This document shows positions 27,001-42,000 of a DNA stretch of 64,000 bases, in pieces. This DNA is from Mytilisepta virgata. Taxonomy: Eukaryota > Mollusca > Bivalvia > Mytilida > Mytilidae. A program made the position numbers and the translations under genes. Under the pieces are notes generated by a model. The model was not told where the DNA came from and did not search any database. It saw nothing but the letters and a program-made list of their open reading frames with translations. Every line of letters begins with the position of its first letter. The first letter of the stretch is position 1. The stretch lies in contig CM051511.1 of NCBI GenBank assembly GCA_028015205.1, forward strand, positions 32,108,001 through 32,172,000, given 5' to 3'.

Positions 27001-30000
27001 ATGCGGACATTAACCTCGTGAGCTAGCAAGTTAAAAATCCCACTCAACGTGTCGGTCTAGTACAAAGCAGGGATCGTATTGATATCATATCAACATGTTT
27101 TTCTGAAATGCACCTAATGGTTCCCACTGGACGTTAAAAAATTTTCTTTCTTTCTGTTTATACTTGCCTTATTAGAACCGTTCCAGTCAAACTTTCAGCA
27201 AACCTAAAAATTAAATTGGGCTGTAAGTATGTAATAATTATCATTTTTGTATAAGCTATGATATTAATTTCATAGTACATATACATGATTTATACATTTT
27301 ATTGATTTAATAGACATCTTTGTGAGAAAATTCATATGGCAAAATTACCACATAGGTGAAACCAAAACCATCAAAGAAATGGTATATTTCTGATGGAGAT
27401 CCTCTTTATTTTTTACAACAGCTGCGATGGGTTAAGCCAAATCCACTAAAGAAAAAGGTATATTTCTGATGGAGATCCTCTTATTTTTTACAACAGCTGC
27501 GATGGGTTAAGCCAAAACCATCAAAGAAAAAGGTATATTTCTGATGGAGATCCTCTTTATATTTTACAACAGCTGCGATGGGTGAAGCCAAATCCACTAA
27601 AGAAAAAGGTATATTTCTGATGGAGATCCTCCTTATTTTTTACAACAGTTGCAATGGGTTAAGCCCAAACCATCAAAGAAAATGGTATATTTCTGATGGA
27701 GATCCTCCTTATATTTTACAACAGCTGCGATGGGTTAAGCCAAAACCACTACAGAAAAAGGTATATTTCTGATGGAGATCCTCCTTATATTTTACAACAG
27801 CTGCGATGGGTTAAGCCAAAACCATTAAAGAAAAAGGTATATTTCTGGTGGAGATCCTCCTTATTTTTTACAACATCTGCGATGGGTTAAGCCAAAACCA
27901 TCAAAGAAAAAGGTATATTTCTGATGGAGATCCTCCTTATTTTTTACAACAGCTGCGATGGGTTAAGCCGAAACCATCAAAGAAAAAGGTATATTTCTGA
28001 TGGAGATCCTATTTCTTTTTTACAACAGCTGCGATGGGTTAAGCCAAAACCATCAAAGAAAAAGGTATATTTGTGATGGAGATCCTCTTTATTTTTTACA
28101 ACAGCTGCGATGGGTTAAGCCAAATCCACTAAAGAAAAAGGTATATTTCTGATGGAGATCCTCTTATTTTTTACAACAGCTGCAATGGGTTAAGCCCAAA
28201 CCATCAAAGAAAATGGTATATTTCTGATGGAGATCCTCCTTATATTTTACAACAGCTGCGATGGGTTAAGCCAAAACCACTAAAGAAAAAGGTATATTTC
28301 TGATGGAGATCCTCCTTATATTTTACAACAGCTGCGATGGGTTAAGCCAAAACCATTAAAGAAAAAGGTATATTTCTGATGGAGATCCTCCTTATTTTAT
28401 ACAACAGCTGCGATGGGTTAAGCCAAAACCATCAAAGAAAAAGGTATATTTCTGATGGAGATCCTCCTTATTTTTTACAACAGCTGCGATGGGTTAAGCC
28501 AAAACCATCAAAGAAAAAGGTATATTTCTGATGGAGATCCTCCTTATTTTTTACAACAGCTGCGATGGGTTAAGCCAAAACCATCAAAGAAAAAGGTATA
28601 TTTCTGATGGAGATCCTCCTTATTTTTTTTACAACAGCTGTAATGGGTAAAGCCAAAACCATCAAAGAAAAAGGTATACTTCTGATGGAGATCCTCCTTA
28701 TTTTTTACAACAGCTGCGATGGGTTAAGCCAAAACCATCAAAGAAAAAGGTATATTTGTGATGGAGATCCTATTTCTTTTTTTCAACAGCTGCGATGGGT
28801 TAAGCCAAAACCATCAAAGAAAAAGGTATATTTGTGATGAAGATCCTCTTTATTTTTTACAACAGCTGCGATGGGTTAAGCCAAAACACCTTATTTTTTA
28901 CAACAGTTGTAATGGGTAAAGCCAAAACCATCAAAGAACAAGAGGCTCTCAAGAGCCCGAATCGCTCACCTGGCAAACAATGCACTATAAACTAAATTAA
29001 TATATTAATGTTTGTTGTAAATTAAACTGAGTGTTAAAGATCATGTAAAATGCTGAAAATACCTTTAAAAGCCTTTCAAGAACCTCTGGAAAGAAATGGG
29101 CATTAGTTCTCCCTACGCTTGATTAAGATACAGTCATGGTCAATCTGATGATTCACAATACAAAATACTTTAATTCATCTTCAAATAAAAGTATAAATCT
29201 TTTGGTCTAAATGTTGTCTTTGTTTTAAAAATGTTTGAAAGAAGTTATGTAAAAATTGTGGGTTAAGGCTTTTTATTTTCTATTATGCTTGATCTTTGAT
29301 CATATTGACTAAGCTGTTGGTTTTTATCCAATAAACCATGCTTAACTCAACTGTCATTTTGTAGAGTTTCATCCAAATCCCCCTAATTGTTTCAGAAGAG
29401 AAGATGTTTGAAAATTTGTTAACAACAATGATGACGGACACCAAGTGATAGCAATTAAAAGCTCACATATTATGAAGTTTAATCATTGTTATACAACATT
29501 CTCATCACCACCATACACTAAGGATACCATGTTTACTTTAAAAACCAAATATTGTTGAAATCCGAGCAAGTGTAAAAAATGACGGCAAAATGGCAGCCAT
29601 TTTAAAAATTGCCATCCAAAACAAACTTTCATCATCACCATTCAACTCGGATACCATGTTTACCTTGAAAGTAGCTTTCATCTTCATTTTCTCTCTATAA
29701 TTCAGGAAAAAATAGCAAAAAACAGCATTCTGACCCCTATGTTCTATTTTTAGTAAGGGCGGACATGTTTTTCGACCAATCAAAAATCCAAGCATTATAT
29801 TTTGGAGGATACCCTAAGGAACAATCTTACCAAGTTTCATTTGATTTTGAATAGTAGTTTCAGAGAAGAAGATTTTTGAAATAATAACATAAAAAAAGCC
29901 AAAAATGTCAATAAAGGGTAATAACTCTAACATCAGTTGACAGATCTTCACGAAAATCAGCACACAGGTAGCTCTCATTATGCTGAACACTTTCAACCTG

Positions 30001-33000
30001 CCAGAATTTGCCGTAACCTAATGATTTTTTAGATATTTGCGAAAAACTGTTGTTTGATCCCTATGTTCTATTTTTAGTAACAGTGGCCATGTTTTTTTGG
30101 CAGATCAAAAATTGAAGCATAAACTTTGTGCAGGATACCCTAAGGAACAATCATGCTAAGTTTTATCCAAATCCATTCAGTAGTTTCAGAGAAGAAGATT
30201 TTTGAAATAATAACATAAAAAAAAGCCAAAAATGTCAAAAAAGGGCAATAACTCTAACATCAGTTGACAGATTTTAACGAAAAACAGCACACAGGAAGCT
30301 CTCATCATGCTGAACACTTTCAGCCTGCCAGAATGCGCTGTAACTTAATGATTTTTGAGATATTTGCGAAAAACTGTTGGTTGACCCCTATGATCTATTT
30401 TTAGTAACGGTGGTCATGTTTTTCGACGGATCAACAATCCAAGCATAAACTTTGTGCAGGATACCCTAAGGAACAATCATGCTATGTTTTATCCAAATCC
30501 ATTCAGTAGTTTCAGAGGAGATTTTTGAAATAATAACATAAAAAAAGCCAAAAATGTCATAAAAGGGCAATAACTCTAACATCAGTTGACAGATTTTCAC
30601 GAAAATCAGCACACAGGTAGCTCTCATCATGCTGAACACTTTCAACCTGCCAGAATTTGCCGTAACCTAATGATTTTTGGGATATTTGCGAAAAAATGTT
30701 GTTTGACCATTATGTTCTATTTTTAGTAACAGCGGCCATGTTTTTCGACGGATCAAAAATCCCCACATCAGTTCTATGCACGGTACCCCAAGAAACATTC
30801 ATATAAAGTGTGGTTCCAATTGGTCAAGTAGTTTCAGAGGAGAAGAGTTTTGAAAAATTGTTAACGACGACGGACGACGACGACGACGGACTACGACGGA
30901 CGCCAAGTGATGGCAATAACTCAAATGGCCTTCGGCCAGGTGAGCTAAAAAGGTATATTTCTGATCGAGGTCCTCTTTATTTTTTACAACAGCTGCGATG
31001 GGTTAAACCAAAACCATCAAAGAAAAAGGTATATTTCTGATGGAGATCCTATTTATTTTTTACAACAGCTGCGATGGGTTAAGCCAAAACCATCAAAGGA
31101 AAAGGTATATTTTTTAAACAGCTGCGGTAAAGTTGAATGTTGTTTGTGATAAATAACTTACGTTTCTCATTACATATTTTTAATGATAGAAGATACATTC
31201 ATAACTTTTAATTGAGAACTAGAAAGTTACTCCCACAAGCGCTGGGTTGATTGAGAACTAGAAAGTTACTCGCGCGAGCACCGGGTTGATAGAGAACTTT
31301 ACTCGCGCAAGCGCCGGGTTGATTGAGAACTAGAAAGTTACTCGCGCAAGCACCGGGTTGATTGAGAACTTTACTCACGCAAGCGCCGGGTTGATTGAGA
31401 ACTAGAAAGTTACTCGCGCAAGCACCGGATTTCACACTAATGCAGCACTGCAAAATAAATCAGATACTGCATGGCCTTCCGTGTGATATCCCAACATTTT
31501 ATTAGAATGAGTGCTGGATTTGATAATTTAGACTGTCTCAATATACACACCCCAGGCCTTGTGAAATATAACTTTCTCATATGAAATTGCAAGATGGACA
31601 TATTTTTTACATCTGCCATTGCTTAGTTACCGTGATTTTTACCATATATGATCGGTGTGCTCTGGACCACCAGTTTACTCCAGGTTTTCTTCCAGTTGTC
31701 TTATTCAGATTTGAAACTCATTCAACTTATTTGTGGACTTTGGTGTCTGTATTTATCTTTATATAGCTAGTGACATCCCAGGGATATTTGATAAAAAAAT
31801 CTGATTACCAGTGAGGATGGACAAATTTCGACAACTATTGAATTCCAATTTTGAGCCGAATAGTTTGACTAAAGCAGGGTCACAGGGGCTTGATCCTAGC
31901 TTTTCAAAAAGTTTATACTGTCCATCTGCGTTTTTAGAAAAAAAGCTCACTTCTTACAAAGGCAAATGGATTGTAAACTTTTTATTGTGGCCCGATGGAG
32001 TTTGGAACCCGTCGACCCGACACCTTTTTGAAGGCTTGTTCACTGTGACAACTATGAGTTACCGAGCCCCGCTGTGTACTAAAATGTCTACCGGAGAACA
32101 TTGAGACTGAATTGCTATTCAGATAAACCTCAAATAAAAGTTCCACAATAAACCACTAATTTACTGACAAGCAAATGAATAGACTGACAGAGAGTAGCAA
32201 TTAAGACATGCAGTTCGTTCCAAAGAGACTCTAAGCTGTTTTATTTGGCAATACGAAATAATTTGAAAAGGTTTTCATACTTTGTTAAGATTCAAACATT
32301 TAAATCAAAAATATAAATAGCAATTTCTTACAACAAAATCATGGCTCTATATAAAAAATAATCATAATTTACGAAAAACAACACTGGCAAAGTAAAAATT
32401 ATCACAGAAATAATATTAAACATACTGTGGTGATGAGAACGTTTAGCGAAAAATTCTAACGTACATGCAATTTATATTTTAATCAAGAATTCAATTACAC
32501 TTCAAAAACTAGAAATTGTGTCTGTAATACACGGGTGCCCTGTCTTAAATGTGGTCATAATGTATGAATGGTCAGTACTATCCAGGGCACATCCACTGAT
32601 AAAGTTTCGTTGATACACTATTCTTAGTTCCAAAGAAATGATCCTAAACGCAAAACTTAATAAGAGTCGCTCAGGCATAAAATGTATAGGTCATAATGAC
32701 CCAATTATTGTATAACTGCTCATTATTACCCAAGGCACATCCACTGATGAAGTTTCATTGATACACTCTGTTTAGTTCCAAACAAATGAACCTAAACGCA
32801 AAACTTAACCACATAGTTCGATCATACGGACGTACGGACGGACAAGGGTAACTCTATATGCCCATCAGAATTATTATGACGAACCATCAAAATGAAAAGT
32901 ATGGCTAAGTAAAACCAAGCTCCAAACAAAATGGAGAATGTGTGAGGCTCTATACAGATTGAATGATTACGTTCATATAACTGAAGAACCAAATGGAACA

Positions 33001-36000
33001 GTCTTTAAATCCAACCTTCCTGTCTGATAAATTATGGTGCCATGTAACTCAATTTTTTGGCAAAATATTAAGTTAAATTAAGTATTTTATCATAATAATT
33101 AATAATAGAATGTCAAATTTTATCAAAATAAATACTATCACAAAAATAAAATTAACTTTGGCAAAACTGTTATTTCAAAAGGGGAGATAATAAAATATTA
33201 ATTTTTATTCGAAAATACAATCCGGTATATTCCTCAACAACTCTCAACTACTAGTAAACAATCAAGAAGATTGCAATATACAAACTACAATAAAAAATCA
33301 TAGTTATAAAAAGCTTTTTATAAATAAATATTGTCGCACGACGCGATATTTCGTTGGGAAAATTTGAATCCCATGTACACAAAAATGTGTGACGTGACGA
33401 CATTCTAGGTTATAAGATTTTTTTTGGCAAAGTGCATATAATGTGCATTTGCAAAAAACCACAATGAAGATAAGGTTGACAGAAATTCGTTTCAAATGCC
33501 ATGATATCCTTTACATTTTAAACAATATTTTGTTCGCTTTGGTCAAGGCGTTTTCCTGAAAAAGCCGACAAATCGTTCTTTTAATATTATAGATACATAC
33601 GAGCAGAGTTTCATTTTCAACAATCCGCATCTTATCCAGGTATGACGTTCGCTGTTTTTAAAACCTGAAATATCCGAATAATATGGAAAGAATACTTACA
33701 GAGAACAAATCAATAGTGAAATACATTTAGTTAATATTACATTTGTATATTAGTATATAATACAGTTAGCTGTTATTACTTAAGATTTTGAAAGTCTGTT
33801 ACATGGAGAATAATACATAGCCAGACCTATATCACATGCAAAATAATCCCGAGTACCCAATATATCACATTGAGGGCCTTCGGTGGAGGGTTGATATAGA
33901 AAGATATATATATACAGGATGGATGGATGCATTATTCTAAAACGTCCAGTGACAACGAGGTGCATATCGGGACGAGTAGATGTTAATATGGTAATGAAAA
34001 TTATCACTCTTTTGTTCTAGACCGACACGCTGAGCACCGGTAACTGTCCACAGGAAGACATTTCACCACAACCAGATATACTATACCGATTCCGAACCGA
34101 CCAGTCGATCGATCTTTGCTTTTACTCCTAGATGCTACGTGTTTAGCGGAAAGGCAGCAAATACCAATTTAAATGTCTTTGGTTTGACCCGACCAGCCAA
34201 ATGTCTTTCATTTTAAATAATCTAATGCGATTATCAATGGTATACCTGCTCATCGATCTTTGAAAAGATGAGTTCTCCCGCCAAATCAATTGGGGCCTCT
34301 TGAAGGTAACAAAACTTTTAAATAATGTTGAAATTGGTAGTTACATCAACCAATGTCACCAAAGATTATATAGGGTAGGTAAACAGGTATTGTAAAGTCA
34401 TGGATAATCTATATTGAAAATGTATGTATTTACTCTAAATTTATGATACAGACGCTTAGCTTAAAACTGTATCGCACACCCTGTATTAAGTTGAAATTTT
34501 TGATAAACTTAACATTACATATCACAATATTGCTGTTAAAAGTTACTCGTGTTGAAACTATGTATATATATTCTCCATTTTTGGCATATTGGAGTTGTCT
34601 CCCATTTAGAGAGTTATCTGCTCTTTGAAGAAGGTGACTTCCATAGATATCAACGGACAAATTTTCATTTTTTTCTTCGTAACAATATTCTCCACACACA
34701 TTAATAAAATGGTTTTGGTTATATTTTCTAATATTTTTTTATATCTGGCGAAGGCCTTCCCCGAATAAATTTTCTCGGAAAAAATTAAAAGTAATTTTTG
34801 CCCTTTATGTTAAGTGCAAAACACCTTCTGTCAGGAAAGATAACTCATGGATATGGGAGACAACTCCTGTATTCGCAAATAGGGAATAGGTTGTAGGTAA
34901 TATGATTTACAGACTGGCAATGGGAAAGCAATATTGATTACAATATTTAACCCCAAAGGACGTAATTTTGTACTCATTAACTATGAAATATTTTATTACA
35001 TTCCCGGAAGCAAACATACCAGTGAACTTTTCTATCGTTGTTTCTTTGTTTGTGGAGTTACCATATAAGACATGCATGACCGGATCTTCTTTACCGACCC
35101 AATGATTATAACCGGTAGTTGTTTCGTCAGCATGAAGTCTAAAGTCGATATTCAAACCAAACTATATAAATATGCAAATCAATGGAATTAAAAATAGTTA
35201 TTGATGATATATTAAACCATATGTAGCTTTTTATGATAATGGAAGGCTAAAAATGTCATTTTTATTGTTGTTTTTATTACTTGTCATTTGTATGTCCAGT
35301 TTATTTACCCTCATCCCATTTGCCAGCTGGCCGACCATATGTCATACGTGTCTTTGGTGTACAAGCCGTTTCGCAAGATTTTTCATTTTAAATGTCAATT
35401 TTGAATGTTTAATAGAATTGGTATCAAATTAAGTTTCAGTTTTCCTCCATTGGCATCATATTATACGTAAAGTATCCGATCAAATGTCAACTCCGAACGG
35501 AAATAAATATTGTGTTCTACTGTTTCTTTTAACTGCCGGAACAACAACATACCAATAATGAAAATTGTAGCGGCAACACAGTGGGAGAATTTCGTAAGCT
35601 CGAAATCCAAAATGCAAGAAAGACTCGTGAGAATTCAAGAAAGACTTGTGAGAATGCAAGAAAGAGTTGTGATAATTCAAGAAAGACTCGTGAGAATTCA
35701 AGAAAGACTTGTGAGAATTCAAGAAAGACTCGTGAGAATTCAAGAAAGACTCGTAAGAATTCAAGAAAGACTTGTGAGAATGCAAGAACGACTTGTGAGA
35801 ATGCAAGAAAGACTCAAGAAAGACTTGTGAGAATGCAAGAAAGACTCGTGAGAATTTAATAAAGACTCGTGAGAATGCAAGAAAGACTTGTGAGAATGCA
35901 ACATAAAAGACAAATATCACAAGGGTACAATTTATAACTAACTGAAAAATAAAAATCATATACTAAACTACATTTGTGCGCCTGTCCCAAGTTAGTTAGT

Positions 36001-39000
36001 CTTGTGGTTTTTTTTTATTTTGGTTCATATATATGTATGTTTCGGAGTTGATTGTGCCGTGCATTTTGCTGAACTAGTATACATTATTGTTTAGGGGCCA
36101 GATGAAGCCCGCCTTCGGGTGCGGGATTTTCTGGCTGCGTTGAAGACCCATTTGTAGCCTTGAGCTGTTTTCCGCTCTTTGGTCGGGTTGTTGTCTTTTT
36201 CATACATTCCCCGTTTCCATTCTCTATTCTATAGAAATAAAAGAATACTAAAGCTCTAACCATCTAAACGCTCACTTAAAACCGGGAGTGATATCAATTG
36301 CTCCGGAAGGGTAAGAATCTCCTGCTCTGTTAACGTCACCCGTCGCATTGAAATTAAACAGCATTCTGTAAAATGTAGCGAACGATGAGTTGTCATTTTC
36401 AGGAAGGCGTTTAATCCGACTGCAGATGTATTCTAATATGTATATCATCAAATGATATATTACCCCGTATATCCACGTCTAGCACATGCGTATAGTAGCT
36501 TTTATGTAAACACGAGGAAATTACGCGATACCACCACAATAGTTGTGTACAAACAACAATTATGAAAATGTTGTACACTAGAATACGCATCTACCTGGGA
36601 GGCACCATCTTTATTTTTGTTCGACGTAACGGTTATCGCGGTAAGTCCGTTGAACATGTTTTTTTCATTTTTTTTTGTGTAAAAAAAAAGTAATAACTAA
36701 ATTACAAAACTACAAGGCAGTTGTCAAAAGAAATAGTAAAAAAGGGGGTAGTCATATATAACAGGCAAGCACCGGTAAAGTGGAAATGGTCCTGACTTGG
36801 TACAGTAGAAATGGTGGGTTAAACATGGTTTTACAGCGCGCTAACCCTCCCGCTGCCATTACTCTTAAATGATGAATTACATATTTTTACTGTGCAAATG
36901 CATGAAATGGTTTTCTTATGAAAACAGTTTGATTTAACATATGCTATTTAATCACAAGAGAAATGGAGCGGCCAAAACAATGTTAGATACACATGAGACA
37001 ACTCAAATGAGCAACATTAGCATACTTGTCCTATTAGAATACAAATAATTTATCGTGGTGATAGATTTGAAGTCATTTACACATTAGCTGATGTAATTTT
37101 ATGTTCACGTCCTTAACTTTTTAGTCCGGGACAGTAAGCTAAAAAGCCGAAAAGCAGTTTCAGATGCCAAAATTACCAAACTGGTAAAGACAAGAGACCA
37201 TCCCAGGATTGATCAGTATAGATTATCAGGTTTTCTGCACATTGATATCGTATAATATCAGCCGCGTGCTACAATATGAAGATTTTTGGTGAGTGAGCGC
37301 AGCGAACGAGCCTAAAAGATTCATATTGTGTCGACCGGCTGATATTTTACAATACATTTACGCAGAAAACCCGATAATATGTTTATCGTACAAATTCTGT
37401 ACATTTTAGTCGCCCCTGTAAGACATTTTTTACGCTTTTTTTTGTCATCCTGGAGGTAAGCTTGATAACGTCTGCTCTCACATTGTGGCGTCGCTAATAA
37501 GTCCTGCTCTCATATTGTGACGTCGCTGATAAGTCCTGCTGTCACGGATAATGTCTACTAATACGTCACAAAGCCTTAATACAGAGATTACAGAGCGGCT
37601 GAGCAGGGTGATATAGACACAGGGATGTACAATAATGAGCTATACAGGAAGGGGGTAATTCACATTACTATGTAAATAATTGTTTTTGTCTGAAATATCC
37701 TGTGAAAAGTTTCATCAACTGATAATTGATTCAAGGATTGAGTTATACAGGAAGGGGTAATTCACATTACTATGTAAATAATTGTTTTTGTCTAAAATAT
37801 CCTGTGAAAAGTTTCATCAACTGACAATTGATTCAAGAATATTGTTATGAACGATATCTAGATTTGACATATACCTTTCCATTAGAATGTGCTACATTAT
37901 TATAGAATTCTGGGATTGGAGTAAAACGTGCCTCCTTATACAACATAAAACCAAGACCAAAGGAAAGAGCCAAAGGTTCATCTGGATAAACAAACCAAAA
38001 TCCAGTGCCCTGAAATAGAACATATAACAAATTAAAACCCTAAACATCAGCTTATTACAAATTAACCCTGGATATGAGAATATTTCAAAATATAATCCTC
38101 GACATAAAAATATTGCAAAACAAAACCCTGAAGATGGGCATATTACCCAAGAAACCTGAATGTAAACATAATACAAAAAAAACCCTGAACATGAGTATAT
38201 TAAAAATAAACCCTGAACATGAGCATTATACAAAATAAAACCCTGAACATGAGTATATTACAAAATAAAATCCTGAACATGAGTATATTACAAAAAAATA
38301 AAACCCTGAACATGAACATATAAAATAAAACCCTTTATTAATTAACATGTGTATTATTGACTTCAATATGACTAAAACTGTCCTTTCAATACAGAATCAT
38401 TGACTCGGTCTATATCGAAAAACCTGGCCAATACAGATGTTTGCTGTATTGGCTGACTTGTACGCGGCCAATATAGACTGAGTTGATTTTCTCTAGACTT
38501 TAGTTTGAATACATATATATGAAAAGTCCATGTTTATATTTCATATAATCTAAATTTATGCATCGGCCGTGATTAAAGAACAAATGTCTGATCCAATTTG
38601 AAGGTAGATGCTTCAAAATTGATAATTATAAATTATTCAGTAATAGCTCTGACTAAAAAATATCTTTCGCAACCCTCATTCCAATCGTTCAATGAATGTA
38701 CATTTTCCGACGTTAAAACGCTCATATACTTACGAATCTTTCAGAGTTGATTTCGAAAAAATTCCTCAAAAATATTTATTGTCAAAACTAGTTAATTAAT
38801 AAAGATATCATTAGATTGTTATTTCTGTATTGGCCTTGTTATTGTCCTCGGCAAGCTGTATTGGACTCCGGCTCCGCCTCAGGCCAATACAGCAAGACTC
38901 GCACCAATAACAAGGCCTATACAGAAATAAGCATTTAATAATATCATAGAACATGAGCATATTACAAATAAAACCGCGAACATCAACATATTAAAAAATA

Positions 39001-42000
39001 AAGCCCTGAATTTGAGCATATGACAAATAAAATCCTTGACATGAGCAGATTACAAATTATAAAAATGGTATTTATAAGCAAACAGGTATGACGTTCGATA
39101 ACAATTTGAACGGCATTCTTGTTGTAAGTTATGCGGTTACCAAAACATTTTGCAATTTTTTTTCGCTTTCTAAATTTCCATGGTATATTGTACTTTGTTA
39201 ATGTATGACATAGTTCATATAAAATGTAAACAGACGTGACCAAACTTTACATGCAAAACAAATCACAGAATAAAAAGCCTGATACAAGCCGTTCCGATAA
39301 ATTGCGGATATGGGTAAATGCCAAAATAAATATTAACCATGGAAAAGTTAGCGATATGACATATTGTAAGCTAATAAACAATAACAATATGGTTTATTCT
39401 TATGTTAAAACCAAAGAGAACATTTCTAGTACAGCCATAAATACTACAAAACATAAGAAAATTCATTTATTTTATAAAAAAAACTTTTCTGATGTTTTTG
39501 GTAACATTTTATATCAATTTTTAAATACCTACTTCACTTCCAGCAGCAACGTTATTTCTCAACCAAGTATTAGGGTTCGTTATCCAGAAAGTCGTTGGTT
39601 CTCTGAAATACACAAGTTTGAATTTCTCAATTAGACATGCCGACATAAAAGATAAGCAAAATTTAATAATATATAATTCTTTGATTTTGATGCACAAGTT
39701 GTGCACATTTCGTCGATTTACGACTCATCAGTTGCGTTCCAAGCCTAAAATGTTGAAAACCAAAATAACAATCCAAAAAGTTGAAGAGCAATTTCAAAAA
39801 TGCTAAAATGACCAAAAGGGGTAAAAACCAAAACCGTCTAAGGACAGAGCTGATAATAAATGATATAATAGTTAATTGACAAAAGAGAAATCTTTCGTCT
39901 TTAATTTATGTTAAAATACGATCATTTGTTTATTCAAGGATTGTAATGCGTGATCTAAGGGTATGATACATAGTCTAGACGTGTGATGTGACCGGGGAAA
40001 CTATTTACTGGATAAAACTGACAATATTTAATATCCGATTTGAAAAAAAATATATATAAACGCCTTATTTATTACAAAATCAATCATATAAAACATACAT
40101 TTATACATGAAAATCCACCAAAGTTTTAAATATTCTTAACTCACTCTGTATCACTTAAAATCAAAGTTCCGTATTGTGTTCCTAGTCCAAGGTTACCGTC
40201 AAATATAGTACCACGTTCGCCACCATCTTCTAAGAAATAACTATGCCCTTTTGTTAAGTAGACTACATTGTTCTCTACCTAAATTAAAAGAAAAATCGCA
40301 GTTCTTTATTATCAAGATAAAGCGTATAAAAAATTTTCTCCTATTCCCGACGTGTTTAATCGGTGGGATAAAAATACATAATATCTTTAACCACTTCCCG
40401 GTGATTAAATTTCTACGTGGAAATTACCGCCCTTTTTTCTACAGTTATTGGAACGATAAACTAGAGAAGTCCCGAAATGACGTCTACGTAAACAAACTAC
40501 ATAGCAACGACATTTTCTTGAGGTTTTTGTCGAAAATCATAGGAGAAACAGATTCTCCTTCAATTTACTTGTGAGTTATGGAATTTCTCCACCCTCAATA
40601 GTTAAATTTTAGATTTTAACACGCTCGCTAAAGGCTCGCGTGTTGAAAATCGAAAATTTAACTATCTCGGATGGAGAAATTCCATAACTCACTCGTACCT
40701 GAAGGAGAATCTATATATCTCTAATAGTCTATGAGAAAATAATTACAAAACAAAAACAGCACAAAGACAGATTTCGAATGAAACAAGAACTATAGCAATT
40801 ACAATGAACACATTTTGTGTGAAATCAAGGATGATCACTGGTCTAATAGGAAATAATTAGGATTTGAAATAGGTTTTTTAGTTTGAAAGAACATATAAAT
40901 AGTAAACATATAAGCAAGAACAAAATATAGGTTCATGTACTCATTTTAAAGCTATAAAGCCTTTTCTGTGGATTTTTCATTGTCTTTGCATTGGCAAATT
41001 CAGTCTCTCAAAAATGTATGAAAAAATAAAAAGGATTTCATAAAATTTTGTCAAATACCATTTTAATATATATATGATTGAATTATAAAAGAAAAAGTTG
41101 GGGTTCATGTGCAAAAAATTTAATGTTTAAGAAATGAATAAAACCCGAGGATTCCGAAAATCTGACAAAAAGACCAAAACATCACCAGCGAGCATACTTA
41201 ATATAGGAAATGTTTCTTATAAAAGTAGAATCATATTCTAAAGATACTAGAGACGAACTTTGTTAATTTGAAAAGAAATTTAAAAGAAAACGCCGTTTAA
41301 CGGAAAATAAGTAAATTACAAGGCAACCCTACCAATGCATTATGAGTTCCATGGACCGTTATTCCTCTTGTAAAAGAATGGTGAATTGAATTTTTTCTTA
41401 AGAATTGTCTCCCTTTAACGTCTCTACACATATGGAAATGGAGAGGATATCGACCTGTAAAAATATTACCATTAGTACATGTGGAAATAAAGAGGAAGTT
41501 GACCTGTAAAATATTACCATATATATGTACATGTGGAAATGAAGAGGAAGTTGACCAAAAATGTTTCTAAACATGTAAAATTAGACATTAACTAGTTAAA
41601 AATTTACATTAGCTCAAGTTTGAACAATACGTTAAAATAACTTTTTTAATTTCTTTTTTAAATTGCACCATGGGACATTTTTCAATTGGTACCTTAGTAA
41701 CAATAAATTTTAGTATTTATTCCAATAATTGTTGAAAATGTTTATGAATAAGAAAGAAGAAAACTTACCTAGTACTTGCGGTGCACCAAGATAAGCGAGT
41801 TCAGCACCTTCAACATGCACAGAACTGAATCCCTCGAGAAACTGTTAACCAAAATCAGTGAAATCATATAATATTGTTATAATAGTAAAGATACCAATAA
41901 AATGAATAGTTTTTAGTCAAGTTTGATATGACTGTGTATCGTCTATATTTGCGAGACATCACTTGCAAGTGGTCTAGATATTTTTTTTTTTTTTTTGGCA

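Noticed and set aside
27578..28837. Open frames with MEILLIFYNS-like repeats
   Set aside because: Pure 76-bp minisatellite; frames shift from unit to unit and carry no conserved start.
33590..33660. Candidate CEMIP-like exon between exons 14 and 16
   Set aside because: Open on the minus strand with a donor-like GTATGT, but phase and residues do not fit; the 34246-34298 exon does.
35001..35020. Stronger-looking donor ACTG/GTATGT for exon 14
   Set aside because: No acceptor in the right phase was found that leads into the conserved region; the donor at 34999 pairs in phase with exon 15. Kept as the main uncertainty of the model.
39236..39634. 132-codon plus-strand open frame
   Set aside because: It runs antisense across CEMIP-like exon 12 (39533-39602), has no recognisable domain and is asparagine/lysine-rich as expected of AT-rich sequence.
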